A stretch of 64,000 nt of DNA, from assembly GCA_964418695.1 (NCBI GenBank), contig CAYQMN010000008.1, positions 62,001-126,000 on the forward strand, read 5' to 3'. Position 1 is the stretch's first letter; every line of letters begins with the position of its first letter. The notes under the pieces were generated by a model. The model saw nothing but the letters and a program-made list of their open reading frames with translations, had not been told where the DNA came from and searched no databases. This DNA is from Prado023 sp964418695. GTDB lineage: Bacteria; Actinomycetota; Actinomycetes; S36-B12; CAIYMF01. Below, in pieces: positions 51,885-60,631 of the stretch. The translations under genes and the position numbers were made by a program.

Positions 51885-53735
51885 ATGTCCAGGGTCGAGT
51901 GGTGCCAGCCGCACCACGACGGATCGCCGACGTACGTGCCCGAGCCGACACCGGCTCTCGGTGCCAGCGTCCCGGTCATGCTGCGGGTGCCACGGGCCAG
52001 CGGCGTCACCTCCGCCTGGGTGCGGGTCCTGGAGGACGGCGAGCCCGAGCTGGTCCCGGCCCGCGTCGACCGGGAGGACGAGCACGAGGTGTGGTTGCGG
52101 GCCGACCTCCCGGTGGTCAACCCGGTGGTCTCCTACCGATTCCTCCTCGACGGCGGCCCGCACGGCTACCAGTGGCTCAACGGAGCCGGACTGCACGGCC
52201 GCGACGTGGCCGACGCGTGCGACTTCCGCGTCACGACCTTCGACAAGCCGCCCGCCTGGGCGACCGGCACGATGTACCAGATCTTCCCCGACCGGTTCGC
52301 CAAGACCCCGCAGTCCGCCGCCCCGCAGTCGGCCGTCACGGCCCGGCGCGCAGTGCCGGAGTGGGCGATCCCGGCCCAGTGGGACGACCCCGTGATCGGC
52401 GAGGGCCCCGGCACCCCGCTGCAGCTCTACGGCGGCGACCTCGACGGGATCACCGCGCACCTGGACCACGTCGCCTCCCTGGGCGTGCAGACCCTCTACC
52501 TCACCCCGTTCTTCCCGGCGAGCTCCAACCACCGATACGACGCCTCGACGTTCTCCCGGGTCGACCCGCTGCTCGGCGGCGACGAGGCCCTAGCCCGGCT
52601 GGCCCAGGCTGCCCACCGGCGCGGGATGCGCCTGATCGGCGACCTGACCACGAACCACTGCGGCAGCACGCACGAGTGGTTCCAGGCCGCGCTCGCCGAC
52701 CCGGCCTGCCCTGAGGCCGACTTCTTCTTCTTCACCAGGCACCCGGCGGAGTACGCCGCCTGGTGGGACATGCCCGAGATGCCGATCTTCGACCACCGGT
52801 CCGCGCAGCTGCGGCGACGGCTCTACGACGGGCCAGACTCGGTGGTCGCCCGGTGGCTGGGCCCCGACGGGCTGGACGCGTGGCGGATCGACGTGGCCAA
52901 CATGACCGGGATCCACGGCGACATCGACGTGGCCCACGAGGTCGCGCGGACCATCCGGGCGACGATGGCGGCCGCGGTCCCGGAGTCGTTCCTGCAGGCC
53001 GAGTCGAACCATGACGCGTCCGCCGACCTGCTGGGCGACGGGTACCAGGGGACGATGAACTACGCGGCCTTCACCCGCCCGCTGTGGCAGTGGCTGCTCC
53101 CGCCGCAGCCCCGGCCCTACGTCCACGGGAAGTACCCGAGCCTGCCCAACCTCCCTGGCGGCCTCGTGGTCGAGTCGATGCGCGAGCTCTCCGCGGTGAT
53201 GCCGTGGATGTCGACGCTGCACGCGATGAACCTGATCGGCTCCCACGACACCCATCGCGTCGCCTCCCTGCTCGGCGACCCGGCGATGGTCGACGTGGCG
53301 TTCGGGATGCTCGCGGCCTACCCCGGCGTGCCGATGCTCTACGCCGGCGACGAGCTGGGCCTGGCCACGCTCGGGCCGGAGTACGCGCGCATCCCGATGC
53401 CGTGGGACCACCCGGAGCGCTGGGACCAGCGCAGGCTCGCCCACACGCGCGCGCTGTTCGGGGCGCGGGGCTCGTCCGAGGCCCTGCAACGCGGCGGCCT
53501 GCGCTGGGTCTCCATCACCGACGACGCCCTGACCTTCCTGCGAGAGGCGCCCGGCGAGTCCGTCCTGGTCCATGCGGCCCGGGCCGGGCACGACCCCGTG
53601 CGGCTGCCCAGCGCGCTGATCGGCGCGGCCTTGACCGGGCTCGCGGGCGCGGCCGATCTGACCGCCGGCGCGGACGGGTGGGTCAGCCTGCCCGGCGACG
53701 GCCCGGCCTTCGGGATGTGGCGCTGTCATGGGTAG
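51885..53735 (+). CDS. GH13 neopullulanase/cyclomaltodextrinase-like enzyme (second of three)
   Basis: This intracellular GH13 enzyme of 616 residues carries an N-terminal beta-sandwich (about 10-115) like the CBM34 domain of maltogenic amylases. The barrel shows GTMYQIFPDRFA, region I LTTNHCGS, nucleophile Asp in AWRIDVANM, acid Glu in FLQAESNHD and IGSHDTHR. The ribosome site AAGGAGGGG precedes ATG 51885 directly after the 16 bp repeats. It likely hydrolyses short alpha-glucans. It ends 8 bp inside the GH32 gene. Confidence 0.92.
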   Translation: MSRVEWCQPHHDGSPTYVPEPTPALGASVPVMLRVPRASGVTSAWVRVLEDGEPELVPARVDREDEHEVWLRADLPVVNPVVSYRFLLDGGPHGYQWLNGAGLHGRDVADACDFRVTTFDKPPAWATGTMYQIFPDRFAKTPQSAAPQSAVTARRAVPEWAIPAQWDDPVIGEGPGTPLQLYGGDLDGITAHLDHVASLGVQTLYLTPFFPASSNHRYDASTFSRVDPLLGGDEALARLAQAAHRRGMRLIGDLTTNHCGSTHEWFQAALADPACPEADFFFFTRHPAEYAAWWDMPEMPIFDHRSAQLRRRLYDGPDSVVARWLGPDGLDAWRIDVANMTGIHGDIDVAHEVARTIRATMAAAVPESFLQAESNHDASADLLGDGYQGTMNYAAFTRPLWQWLLPPQPRPYVHGKYPSLPNLPGGLVVESMRELSAVMPWMSTLHAMNLIGSHDTHRVASLLGDPAMVDVAFGMLAAYPGVPMLYAGDELGLATLGPEYARIPMPWDHPERWDQRRLAHTRALFGARGSSEALQRGGLRWVSITDDALTFLREAPGESVLVHAARAGHDPVRLPSALIGAALTGLAGAADLTAGADGWVSLPGDGPAFGMWRCHG

Positions 53736-55239
53736 CGCGTCTGCGGGCACGCACGGCTCCGGCACGCACGGCTCCGGGTGCGCGCCCGACCCTGCGCCGC
53801 AAGCTGATCCGGCCTTCCCTCGCCTGCACATCAGGCCGGCCGCGGGCTGGCTGAACGACCCGAACGGGCTCGCCTGCGTGGACGGCGTCTATCACGTGTT
53901 CTTCCAGTACAACCCGGGCTCGGCGCGGCACGAGCGGATCGGCTGGGGCCACTGGTCCTCGACCGACCTGGTCTCCTGGGCGGAGGAGCCGCTGGCCCTG
54001 GCGCCTCGGCCGGGTCGCGCGGACTCGTTCGGCTGCTGGTCGGGCTGCGTCACGATCGTCGACGGGGTGCCGACCGCCATCTACAGCGGTGCCGTCCGCG
54101 AGGGTGGCGACAGCTCCGTGCTCCTGGCCGAGTCGGACCGCGCCATGCGGGTCTGGCGCCAGGGCGAGCAGCCCGTGGCCCGCACCCCGGCCGGACTGGC
54201 CGAGATGCGCGATCCCTTCGTCGTCGAGGCGGACGGTCGTCGCTGGGCGGTGCAGTGCGCCGTGCTGGACAGTGGGGAGTGCTCGGTCGTCGTGCACAGC
54301 TGCGACGACGTGCGCCGATGGCAGTACCGGGGTCCGTTGCTCACGCGCTGCGGTCTCGCACTCGCCCAGGAGATCGTCCCGGCGGCCGTGTGGGAGTGCC
54401 CGCAGCTGTGCCGGATCGACGGGCGATGGGTGCTGATCCTGTCGCCCCTCGCCGGCGTGCCCGGGGCGTCGCCCGAGCCTGGCCCAGTCGGCTGGCTGAT
54501 CGGGGATCTGTCGGTGACCGAGGGTTGCCTGCGCTTCGAGCCGCACGCCGGTGGTCTGGTGGACCTCGAGCCCGCGTTCTACGCGCCGCAGGTGCTGGCG
54601 CTGCCCGACCGGGTCCTCATGTGGGGATGGATCAGGGAGCACGGCCGCGCACAGGAGGAGCTCGACACCGTCGGGTGGGCCGGGGTCGTCTCGTTCCCCC
54701 GCGAGCTGCGCCTGGCCCAGGGGCGCCTGGTCAGCAGTCCGGCGCGCGAGCTCGCCGGACTGCGCCAGGCAGCGATCCACGACGGCCCGGTCCCGGACGG
54801 CGGGCTGGTCCTGACCGAGGCGGCGTTCGAGGTCGAGCTCGGCAGTGAGCAGCGGGCCGCCGGCGAGGTCGGCAGCGAGGCAGGCAGCGAGGTCCACCTC
54901 GAGCTGCTCGATGCCGACGGCGTCCGGCTCCACGTCCTGCGGGTTCCGGTGCCCGAGGGGGCCGGGCTGCGCGTCCTGGTCGACGGGAGCGTGATCGAGG
55001 CCTTCGGCGAGAGCGGGCCGACCGCGAGCGACCTCACGAGCACGCACCGCGCGTACCCGGCTCCGACGGGTGCCGTCTGGGTCGTCCGCGCCGCCGGTTC
55101 GCTCGCCGGATCGCCCAGTGGTTCGCCCAGCCTGCGGGTGTGGCGACTTGGGCTCGGGGGCGTCGACGGGCCACCTCGCGAGATCGGTGCCCGGGACGTC
55201 CGTCACGCAGGTGCGGGAGGGTGTTCCCTGTGCTCATAG
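53728..55239 (+). CDS. GH32 beta-fructofuranosidase
   Basis: This enzyme of 503 residues cleaves beta-fructosyl bonds, as in sucrose or kestose. The three catalytic blocks are WLNDPNG with nucleophile Asp44, MRDPF with Asp162 and WECPQL with acid Glu223. A five-blade propeller (about 30-345) is followed by a C-terminal beta-sandwich. There is no signal peptide, so it works on imported sugar. The N-terminus has a GTHGS repeat and a Gly/Glu-rich insert lies near residue 375-390. It overlaps both neighbours. Confidence 0.93.
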   Translation: MGSASAGTHGSGTHGSGCAPDPAPQADPAFPRLHIRPAAGWLNDPNGLACVDGVYHVFFQYNPGSARHERIGWGHWSSTDLVSWAEEPLALAPRPGRADSFGCWSGCVTIVDGVPTAIYSGAVREGGDSSVLLAESDRAMRVWRQGEQPVARTPAGLAEMRDPFVVEADGRRWAVQCAVLDSGECSVVVHSCDDVRRWQYRGPLLTRCGLALAQEIVPAAVWECPQLCRIDGRWVLILSPLAGVPGASPEPGPVGWLIGDLSVTEGCLRFEPHAGGLVDLEPAFYAPQVLALPDRVLMWGWIREHGRAQEELDTVGWAGVVSFPRELRLAQGRLVSSPARELAGLRQAAIHDGPVPDGGLVLTEAAFEVELGSEQRAAGEVGSEAGSEVHLELLDADGVRLHVLRVPVPEGAGLRVLVDGSVIEAFGESGPTASDLTSTHRAYPAPTGAVWVVRAAGSLAGSPSGSPSLRVWRLGLGGVDGPPREIGARDVRHAGAGGCSLCS

Positions 55240-56873
55240 GCTCTGCGAACGCCGGCGCCACCTGGTGGCGCAACGCTGTCGTGTACCAGATCTACCCGCG
55301 GTCCTTCGCCGACTCGAACGGCGACGGAATCGGAGACCTCCCCGGCATCACCTCGCGCGTGCCCTACCTCGCCCAGCTGGGAGTCGACGCGGTGTGGCTC
55401 AGCCCGTTCTACCCCTCGGCGCTGGCCGACGGCGGATACGACGTGGACGACTACCGCGGGGTGGACCCGCGGCTGGGAACGCTCGCCGACTTCGACGCCC
55501 TCGTGGCGGCCCTGAAGGCGCAAGGCATCCGACTGGTGGTCGACATCGTCCCGAACCACACCTCCAACCTGCACCCCTGGTTCCAGGAGGCACTGGCCGC
55601 GGGCCCCGGATCGGCCGCCCGCGCCCGCTACCACTTCCGCGACGGCGTGGGCCCCGGCGGGGCGCTGCCACCGGCCGACTGGACGACCGGCTTCGGCGGG
55701 CTCATGTGGACTCAGGTGCCCGACGGCCAGTGGTACCTGCACATCCACGCCGCCGAGCAGCCGGACCTCAACTGGGAGAACGAGGAGGTCCGCGAGGACT
55801 TCCTGAAGACGCTGCGCTTCTGGGCCGACCGTGGAGTCGCCGGATTCCGGGTGGACGTGGCGCACCTGCTCGCCAAGGACCTGCCCGCCGAGCTGCCGGG
55901 CGAGGCCGAGCTGGCGGCCATGAGTCCTGGCGTGCACCTGCTCGCCGACCGCGACGAGGTCCACGAGATCTACGCGCAGTGGCGTGCGCTCTTCGCCGAG
56001 TACGACCCCGAGCTGACTGCGGTCGCCGAAGCGTGGGTCAGGCCGGAGCGGCGAGCCCGGTACGCCAGCCAGACCGGACTCGGGCAGGCCTTCAACTTCG
56101 ACCTGCTCCAGGCGAACTGGAGCGCGGCCGAGTTCCGGGACGTGATCGACCGCAACCTCGGGCTGGCCGCGCAGGTGGGCAGCAGCTCGACGTGGACGCT
56201 GTCCAATCACGACGTCGTCCGGCACGCCACCCGCTACGGGCTGCCGCAGGGCACTCCGGGCCAACCCCAGGACGGCGTCCGGTGGCTGCGCACCCTCGGG
56301 CAGGAGCCGCCGCTGGACCGCGAGCTCGGCATCCGCCGCGCCCGCGCCGCGACCCTGCTTCTGCTGGCCCTGCCCGGCTCGGCCTACCTGTTCCAGGGCG
56401 AGGAGCTGGGCCTGCACGAGGTCGGCGACCTGCCCGGCGAGAGCCGTCAGGACCCGACCTACCTGCGGACCCACGGGGCCTCGCCCGGGCGCGACGGCTG
56501 CCGGGTGCCCCTGCCCTGGACCAGGTCGGGACCCTCGTTCGGCTTCGGCAGCGCAACCGCGCACCTGCCGCAGCCCGCGTGGTTCGCCGACTCGTCGGTG
56601 CAGGCGCAGGACGGTGTGGCGGGCTCGACGCTGGAGCTCTACCGGGAGGCCGTGCGGGTCCGGCGCACCCTGCCCGCCGACGCCTCCCTGGTCTGGCACG
56701 AGGCCCCGGCCGGGGTTCTGCGCTTCCAGCGGGCGGGCGGCTGGCACTGCGTGGCCAACCTGGGCGGCTCCGCGGCTGCCCTGCCGGCCGGCCGGGTGGT
56801 CGTCGCGAGCGGCCCGACCACGGACGGCACCCTGCCGCCGGACACCACGGCCTGGATCGTCGGGGAGGCGTGA
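55230..56873 (+). CDS. GH13 alpha-glucosidase (third of three)
   Basis: This is a cytoplasmic alpha-glucosidase-like enzyme of 547 residues with WWRNAVVYQIYPRSFADSNG, region I DIVPNHTS, nucleophile in GFRVDVAHLLAKD, acid Glu in TAVAEAWV and LSNHDVVRHATRYG. It resembles the first GH13 enzyme over its whole length, suggesting an old duplication within the operon. GTG 55230 was chosen because GGGAGG lies nine bases upstream; it overlaps the GH32 stop by 10 bp. Confidence 0.92.
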   Translation: MLIGSANAGATWWRNAVVYQIYPRSFADSNGDGIGDLPGITSRVPYLAQLGVDAVWLSPFYPSALADGGYDVDDYRGVDPRLGTLADFDALVAALKAQGIRLVVDIVPNHTSNLHPWFQEALAAGPGSAARARYHFRDGVGPGGALPPADWTTGFGGLMWTQVPDGQWYLHIHAAEQPDLNWENEEVREDFLKTLRFWADRGVAGFRVDVAHLLAKDLPAELPGEAELAAMSPGVHLLADRDEVHEIYAQWRALFAEYDPELTAVAEAWVRPERRARYASQTGLGQAFNFDLLQANWSAAEFRDVIDRNLGLAAQVGSSSTWTLSNHDVVRHATRYGLPQGTPGQPQDGVRWLRTLGQEPPLDRELGIRRARAATLLLLALPGSAYLFQGEELGLHEVGDLPGESRQDPTYLRTHGASPGRDGCRVPLPWTRSGPSFGFGSATAHLPQPAWFADSSVQAQDGVAGSTLELYREAVRVRRTLPADASLVWHEAPAGVLRFQRAGGWHCVANLGGSAAALPAGRVVVASGPTTDGTLPPDTTAWIVGEA

Positions 56874-57030
56874 CGATGCAGGCTCCTCGATCTCGACGCG
56901 AGCGGGCACCACCGCGCTGCGCGTGCGGCCGACAGCAGGTCGCCAGCCCCCGTGGGTGCTGCCGCCCGGCAGCGTCCACCCTCCACCACGGACCGTCCGG
57001 CACGTACCTGCCGGTGAAGGGAAGCACATC

Positions 57031-58128
57031 ATGGCCACCGTCACGTTCCAGAACGCCACCCGGGTCTACCCGGGCGGCACCAAGCCCGCCGTCGACAAGT
57101 TCAACCTCAAGATCGAGGACGGGGAGTTCCTCGTCCTCGTCGGCCCGTCCGGCTGCGGGAAGTCCACCTCGCTGCGCATGCTCGCGGGGCTGGAGGAGGT
57201 CAACGACGGCAAGATCTTCATCGGCGATCGTGACGTCACGAACGTCGCCCCCAAGGACCGAGACATCGCGATGGTGTTCCAGTCCTACGCGCTCTACCCG
57301 CACATGACCGTGCGCGACAACATGGGCTTCGCCCTGAAGATCGCCGGCACCCCGAAGGACGAGATCGAGCGGCGCGTGCAGGAGGCGGCCAAGATCCTGG
57401 ACCTCGAGCCGTACCTGGACCGCAAGCCCAAGGCGATGTCCGGCGGCCAGCGCCAGCGCGTCGCGATGGGCCGGGCGATCGTGCGCAAGCCGCAGGTGTT
57501 CCTGATGGACGAGCCGCTGTCCAACCTCGACGCCAAGCTGCGCGTCCAGACGCGCACCCAGATCGCCAAGCTCCAGCGCGACCTCGGGGTCACCACGGTC
57601 TACGTCACCCACGACCAGACCGAGGCGATGACCATGGGCGACCGGATCGCGGTGCTCAAGGACGGCCTGCTCATGCAGGTCGGCACGCCGCAGGAGCTCT
57701 ACGACACCCCGAACAACGTGTTCGTCGCCGGCTTCATCGGCAGCCCCGCGATGAACCTGTTCGAGGCGCCCGTGGCCCAGGGCGCGGTGCACCTGGGCGA
57801 CCGCTCGCTGCCGCTGCCCGAGAAGGCGGCGAACGCCCTCGCGCAGGCCGGGCGGAGCAGCGCCATCCTGGGCATGCGCCCCGAGGACCTGCGCGTCAGC
57901 GACTCCGAGGCGGCGTTCCCGGTGCAGGTCCAGATCGTCGAGGGCCTCGGCGCGGACGCCTACGTCTACTCGTCGGTCGACATCCCGGGCGGGGCCTCGC
58001 AGGACATCGTCGTGCGCACCGACGGCCGCATGCACCCGAGCCGCGGCCAGCGCCTCGGGCTGGAGGTCGTGGAGCGCCACCTGCACGTCTTCGACCCGGC
58101 GACCGGCGAGCGGATCGCCACGGCCTGA
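57031..58128 (+). CDS. msmK: ABC transporter ATPase, MsmK/UgpC type
   Basis: This ATP-binding subunit of 365 residues drives the sugar importer. It has Walker A GPSGCGKST (about 38-46), the Q-loop MVFQSYALYPHM, signature MSGGQRQRVAMGRA, Walker B VFLMDEPLSNLD and the H-loop YVTHDQTEAM. A C-terminal regulatory domain (about 240-365) is typical of MalK/MsmK. Actinomycetes often have one such ATPase serving several importers; here it lies in the operon. The 157 bp before it contain no gene. Confidence 0.95.
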   Translation: MATVTFQNATRVYPGGTKPAVDKFNLKIEDGEFLVLVGPSGCGKSTSLRMLAGLEEVNDGKIFIGDRDVTNVAPKDRDIAMVFQSYALYPHMTVRDNMGFALKIAGTPKDEIERRVQEAAKILDLEPYLDRKPKAMSGGQRQRVAMGRAIVRKPQVFLMDEPLSNLDAKLRVQTRTQIAKLQRDLGVTTVYVTHDQTEAMTMGDRIAVLKDGLLMQVGTPQELYDTPNNVFVAGFIGSPAMNLFEAPVAQGAVHLGDRSLPLPEKAANALAQAGRSSAILGMRPEDLRVSDSEAAFPVQVQIVEGLGADAYVYSSVDIPGGASQDIVVRTDGRMHPSRGQRLGLEVVERHLHVFDPATGERIATA

Positions 58129-58216
58129 TGGCTGGGCGTCGCCTGACGTCGGGCCGTCACCCGATGCCGGGGCGTCGCCTGATGCCGGGGCGTCATCTGA
58201 TGCCGGGGCGTCATCT
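58127..58216. repeat. Five 18 bp tandem repeats after the ATPase gene
   Basis: The unit GATGCCGGGGCGTCATCT is found at 58181-58198 and 58199-58216, with variants at 58127-58144, 58145-58162 and 58163-58180. The array starts within the stop codon of the ATPase gene and ends 21 bp before the next start. A sixth partial unit (GATGGCAGAG) follows. Confidence 0.9.
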
Positions 58217-58237
58217 GATGGCAGAGTGCCCCGCACG

Positions 58238-59470
58238 ATGGCCCTGCACCTGACCGGAACCGCGGCCGAGCCCGAGCTCCTCACGCTGCCCTGGCAGCTG
58301 CCCCTGGAGTCCTGGACGGCCGCGGTGACGGTCGCGCTGCCGCGGGGCATCTCGCGGCACACCGTGCGGTTCGTGCACGGCAGCAGCGCCGTGCTCGCGA
58401 TCAAGGAGACGGCCGAGGCGACCGCCGATCGCGAGTACGGGCTGCTGTTCGAGCTGCAGCGCCGCAATGCCCCGTGCGTCGAGCCGATCGCGGTCGTCTC
58501 GGGTCGGGTCGGCAGCTCGGGCGAGCCGCTGCCGGGGGCTCTGGTCACGCGTCACCTGGCGCACTCGCTGCCGTACCGGGCCGTGATGTCTCGGGGCTCG
58601 GCGCTGCAGCTCTGGCCCAGCCTGATCGACGCGCTGGTCCTGCTCTTCGTGCGGCTGCACCTGCTCGGCTTCGCGTGGAACGACTGCTCGCTGTCCAACA
58701 CGCTCTTCCGCCGGGACGCTGGCGAATTCGCCGCCTACCTGGTCGACGCCGAGACCGGCGAGCTGCATCGGACCCTTTCCGCCGGCCAGCGCCACTACGA
58801 CCTGGAGACAGCCAGGCTCAACGTGATCGGCGAGTTGATGGACCTGCAGGCCGGCGGTCTGGTGCCCGAGGACGTCGACCCGGTCGAGATCGGCGATCAG
58901 CTCCTCCAGCGCTACGAGCATCTCTGGATGACCCTGACCGAGCCGGTGTTCGTCGACGGCGACGACCGCACCCCGATCTACACGCTGCTGCGCACCCTGA
59001 ACGGGCTGGGCTTCGACGTCGGCGAGCTCACCGCCGACGCGGCCGCGGATGGTTCCGGCTCCCGGATCAGCGTGCGCGCCAAGGTGGTCGACGCGGGCCA
59101 CCATCGACGCCGGATGCTGCGCCTGACGGGGCTTGACATGCAGGAGAACCAGGCACGTCGGCTGCTCAACGACATCGACTCGTTCCGGTCCATCCATGGC
59201 CACCGCGACGAGCGCAGCGCCGCGCGGGCGTGGGCCGCGCACGTCTACGACGAGGTGCTGCGCCGCATCCCGCCCGAGCTGGCAGGCCGCATGGACGACG
59301 CCCAGCTGGTCCACGAGGTGATGGAGCATCGCTGGTACCGATCCGAGCGGGCCGGTCGCGACGTGGGGCTGGCCGCCGCCACGGATCACTACGTGACCCA
59401 CATCCTCGCGCACCGACCGGACGAGCCGACCGAGGACGAGCCGACCGAGGACGAGCCGGGCCAGATCTGA
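58238..59470 (+). CDS. DUF4032 protein with kinase-like N-terminal domain
   Basis: This protein of 410 residues belongs to the DUF4032 family. The N-terminal part (about 35-200) resembles small-molecule or Kdo-type kinases: VLAIKETAE with a candidate nucleotide-binding Lys, WNDCSLSNTLFRR with the Asp-(4)-Asn catalytic-loop pattern, and YLVDAETGE in the place of the metal-binding motif. The C-terminal part (about 230-390) is the DUF4032 domain proper. It ends in acidic DEPTE repeats. ATG 58238 was preferred to GTG 58226. No function is established; its place in a sugar operon is suggestive. Confidence 0.82.
   Translation: MALHLTGTAAEPELLTLPWQLPLESWTAAVTVALPRGISRHTVRFVHGSSAVLAIKETAEATADREYGLLFELQRRNAPCVEPIAVVSGRVGSSGEPLPGALVTRHLAHSLPYRAVMSRGSALQLWPSLIDALVLLFVRLHLLGFAWNDCSLSNTLFRRDAGEFAAYLVDAETGELHRTLSAGQRHYDLETARLNVIGELMDLQAGGLVPEDVDPVEIGDQLLQRYEHLWMTLTEPVFVDGDDRTPIYTLLRTLNGLGFDVGELTADAAADGSGSRISVRAKVVDAGHHRRRMLRLTGLDMQENQARRLLNDIDSFRSIHGHRDERSAARAWAAHVYDEVLRRIPPELAGRMDDAQLVHEVMEHRWYRSERAGRDVGLAAATDHYVTHILAHRPDEPTEDEPTEDEPGQI
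59420..59458 (+). repeat. 15 bp direct repeats at the end of the DUF4032 gene
   Basis: GACGAGCCGACCGAG occurs at 59420-59434 and 59435-59449, followed by a partial third copy. It codes for DEPTE repeats before the stop. Confidence 0.85.
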
Positions 59471-59595
59471 CATCCACGCCCCTGCCTGTCTCGGCACAGC
59501 TCAACTGACGGGTGGTGGGCTTGCGGGCCGGCTCCACCCGGACCTCATCGAGTGGGCGGCAGACCTGCGCGAAACGGACATCCCTGTGCGCGGAA

Positions 59596-59611
59596 CGGAC
59601 ACCTGTGTCCG
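59596..59611. terminator. Inverted repeat between convergent genes
   Basis: CGGACAC (59596-59602) and GTGTCCG (59605-59611) form a perfect palindrome between the ends of the DUF4032 and fructokinase genes. It may be a bidirectional terminator, although the stem is short and lacks T-runs. Confidence 0.4.
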
Positions 59612-59653
59612 ATCAGCGTAGGTCTCGACTGGGCCGAACCGGACCGGCCGTCC

Positions 59654-60559
59654 TCACGCGGACTTCAGGGCCTGCTGTCCCAGCGCGATGCAGCCGGCGG
59701 CCCCGGCGCGGTTGCCCAGGGCGGGGGGCACGATGAATTCGTCGATCCGCTCGAGGATCTCCGGCGCTTGGACGTAGCCGTTGAGCTCGGTCTGGGTGAG
59801 GGCCCGGACCTTCGCGAACAGCTGCAGCTGCTCCATCACCCCGCCGCCCAGGACGATCCGCTGCGGGGAGACCATGCAGACCAAGGTCCGGCACAGGTGC
59901 GCCAGGTAGTGGGCCTCCAGGTCCCAGGCCGGGTGGTCCGGGCCGAGCTGGGTGGCCGGGACCCCCCAGCGGGCGCCGATCGCAGGCCCGGAGGCCAGCC
60001 CCTCCAGACAGTCGCCATGGAAGGGGCAGACCCCGGGGAACGGGTCGACCGTGAGGTCATGCGGGGGTGCCATGTGCCCGACCTCGGGGTGGATCAGGCC
60101 GTGCAGGAGGCGCCCGTCGACCATGATGCCGCCCCCGATGCCGGTGCCGATCGTCATGTACACGCTGGTGCCGACGCCCTGCGCCGCCCCCCAGAGATGC
60201 TCGCCCAGAGCGGCGCCGTTGACGTCGGTGTCGAAGCCCACCGGGACGCCGAACGCCTCGCGCAGCGGTCCGACCACGTCGGTGTCGGACCAGCCCGGCT
60301 TGGGAGTCTTGGTGATCCAGCCGAAGGTCGGCGAATCGGGGTTGGGGTCGCAGGGACCGAACGTGCCGTAGCCGATGGCGGCGATCCGCTCGCCGTGCTC
60401 GGCCTGCCAGGTGCGGAAGTAGTCGATGACGCGGGCCAGGCACTCGTCGGGCGCCGTGGTGGGGAACCGCACCTCGTCGCGGATGTCGTCAGGGCCGGTC
60501 CCGACCGCGCAGACCATCTTGGTGCCGCCGGCCTCCACCGACCCGATGAGCTCTGTCAT
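59654..60559 (-). CDS. ROK-family fructokinase
   Basis: This sugar kinase of 301 residues is of the ROK family and resembles YdhR-type fructokinases. It shows the phosphate loop GSVEAGGTK (6-14), the active-site Asp in GFDTDVNGA, YMTIGTGIGGGI and the zinc cluster HPEVGHM...CPFHGDCLEG with one His plus Cys/His/Cys. ATG 60559 has AGGAGAGG upstream. It is convergent to the DUF4032 gene. It would phosphorylate fructose released by the GH32 enzyme. Confidence 0.92.
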   Translation of the reverse strand: MTELIGSVEAGGTKMVCAVGTGPDDIRDEVRFPTTAPDECLARVIDYFRTWQAEHGERIAAIGYGTFGPCDPNPDSPTFGWITKTPKPGWSDTDVVGPLREAFGVPVGFDTDVNGAALGEHLWGAAQGVGTSVYMTIGTGIGGGIMVDGRLLHGLIHPEVGHMAPPHDLTVDPFPGVCPFHGDCLEGLASGPAIGARWGVPATQLGPDHPAWDLEAHYLAHLCRTLVCMVSPQRIVLGGGVMEQLQLFAKVRALTQTELNGYVQAPEILERIDEFIVPPALGNRAGAAGCIALGQQALKSA

Positions 60560-60631
60560 GGCCTCTCCTGTCCACCCTGAGGATTGTTCGGTCCGCGCGT
60601 TGCTGGGGACGGTCACTGTCCGCACGCCTGG

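Noticed and set aside
51253..51951. Minus-strand frame with SSVPVLVSSG-like peptide repeats
   Set aside because: The peptide repeats are only the translation of the 16 bp DNA repeats and their flanks are antisense to the permease gene.
57966..58214. Minus-strand frame with TPRHQ repeats
   Set aside because: It arises from the 18 bp DNA repeats read in reverse; there is no gene signal upstream.
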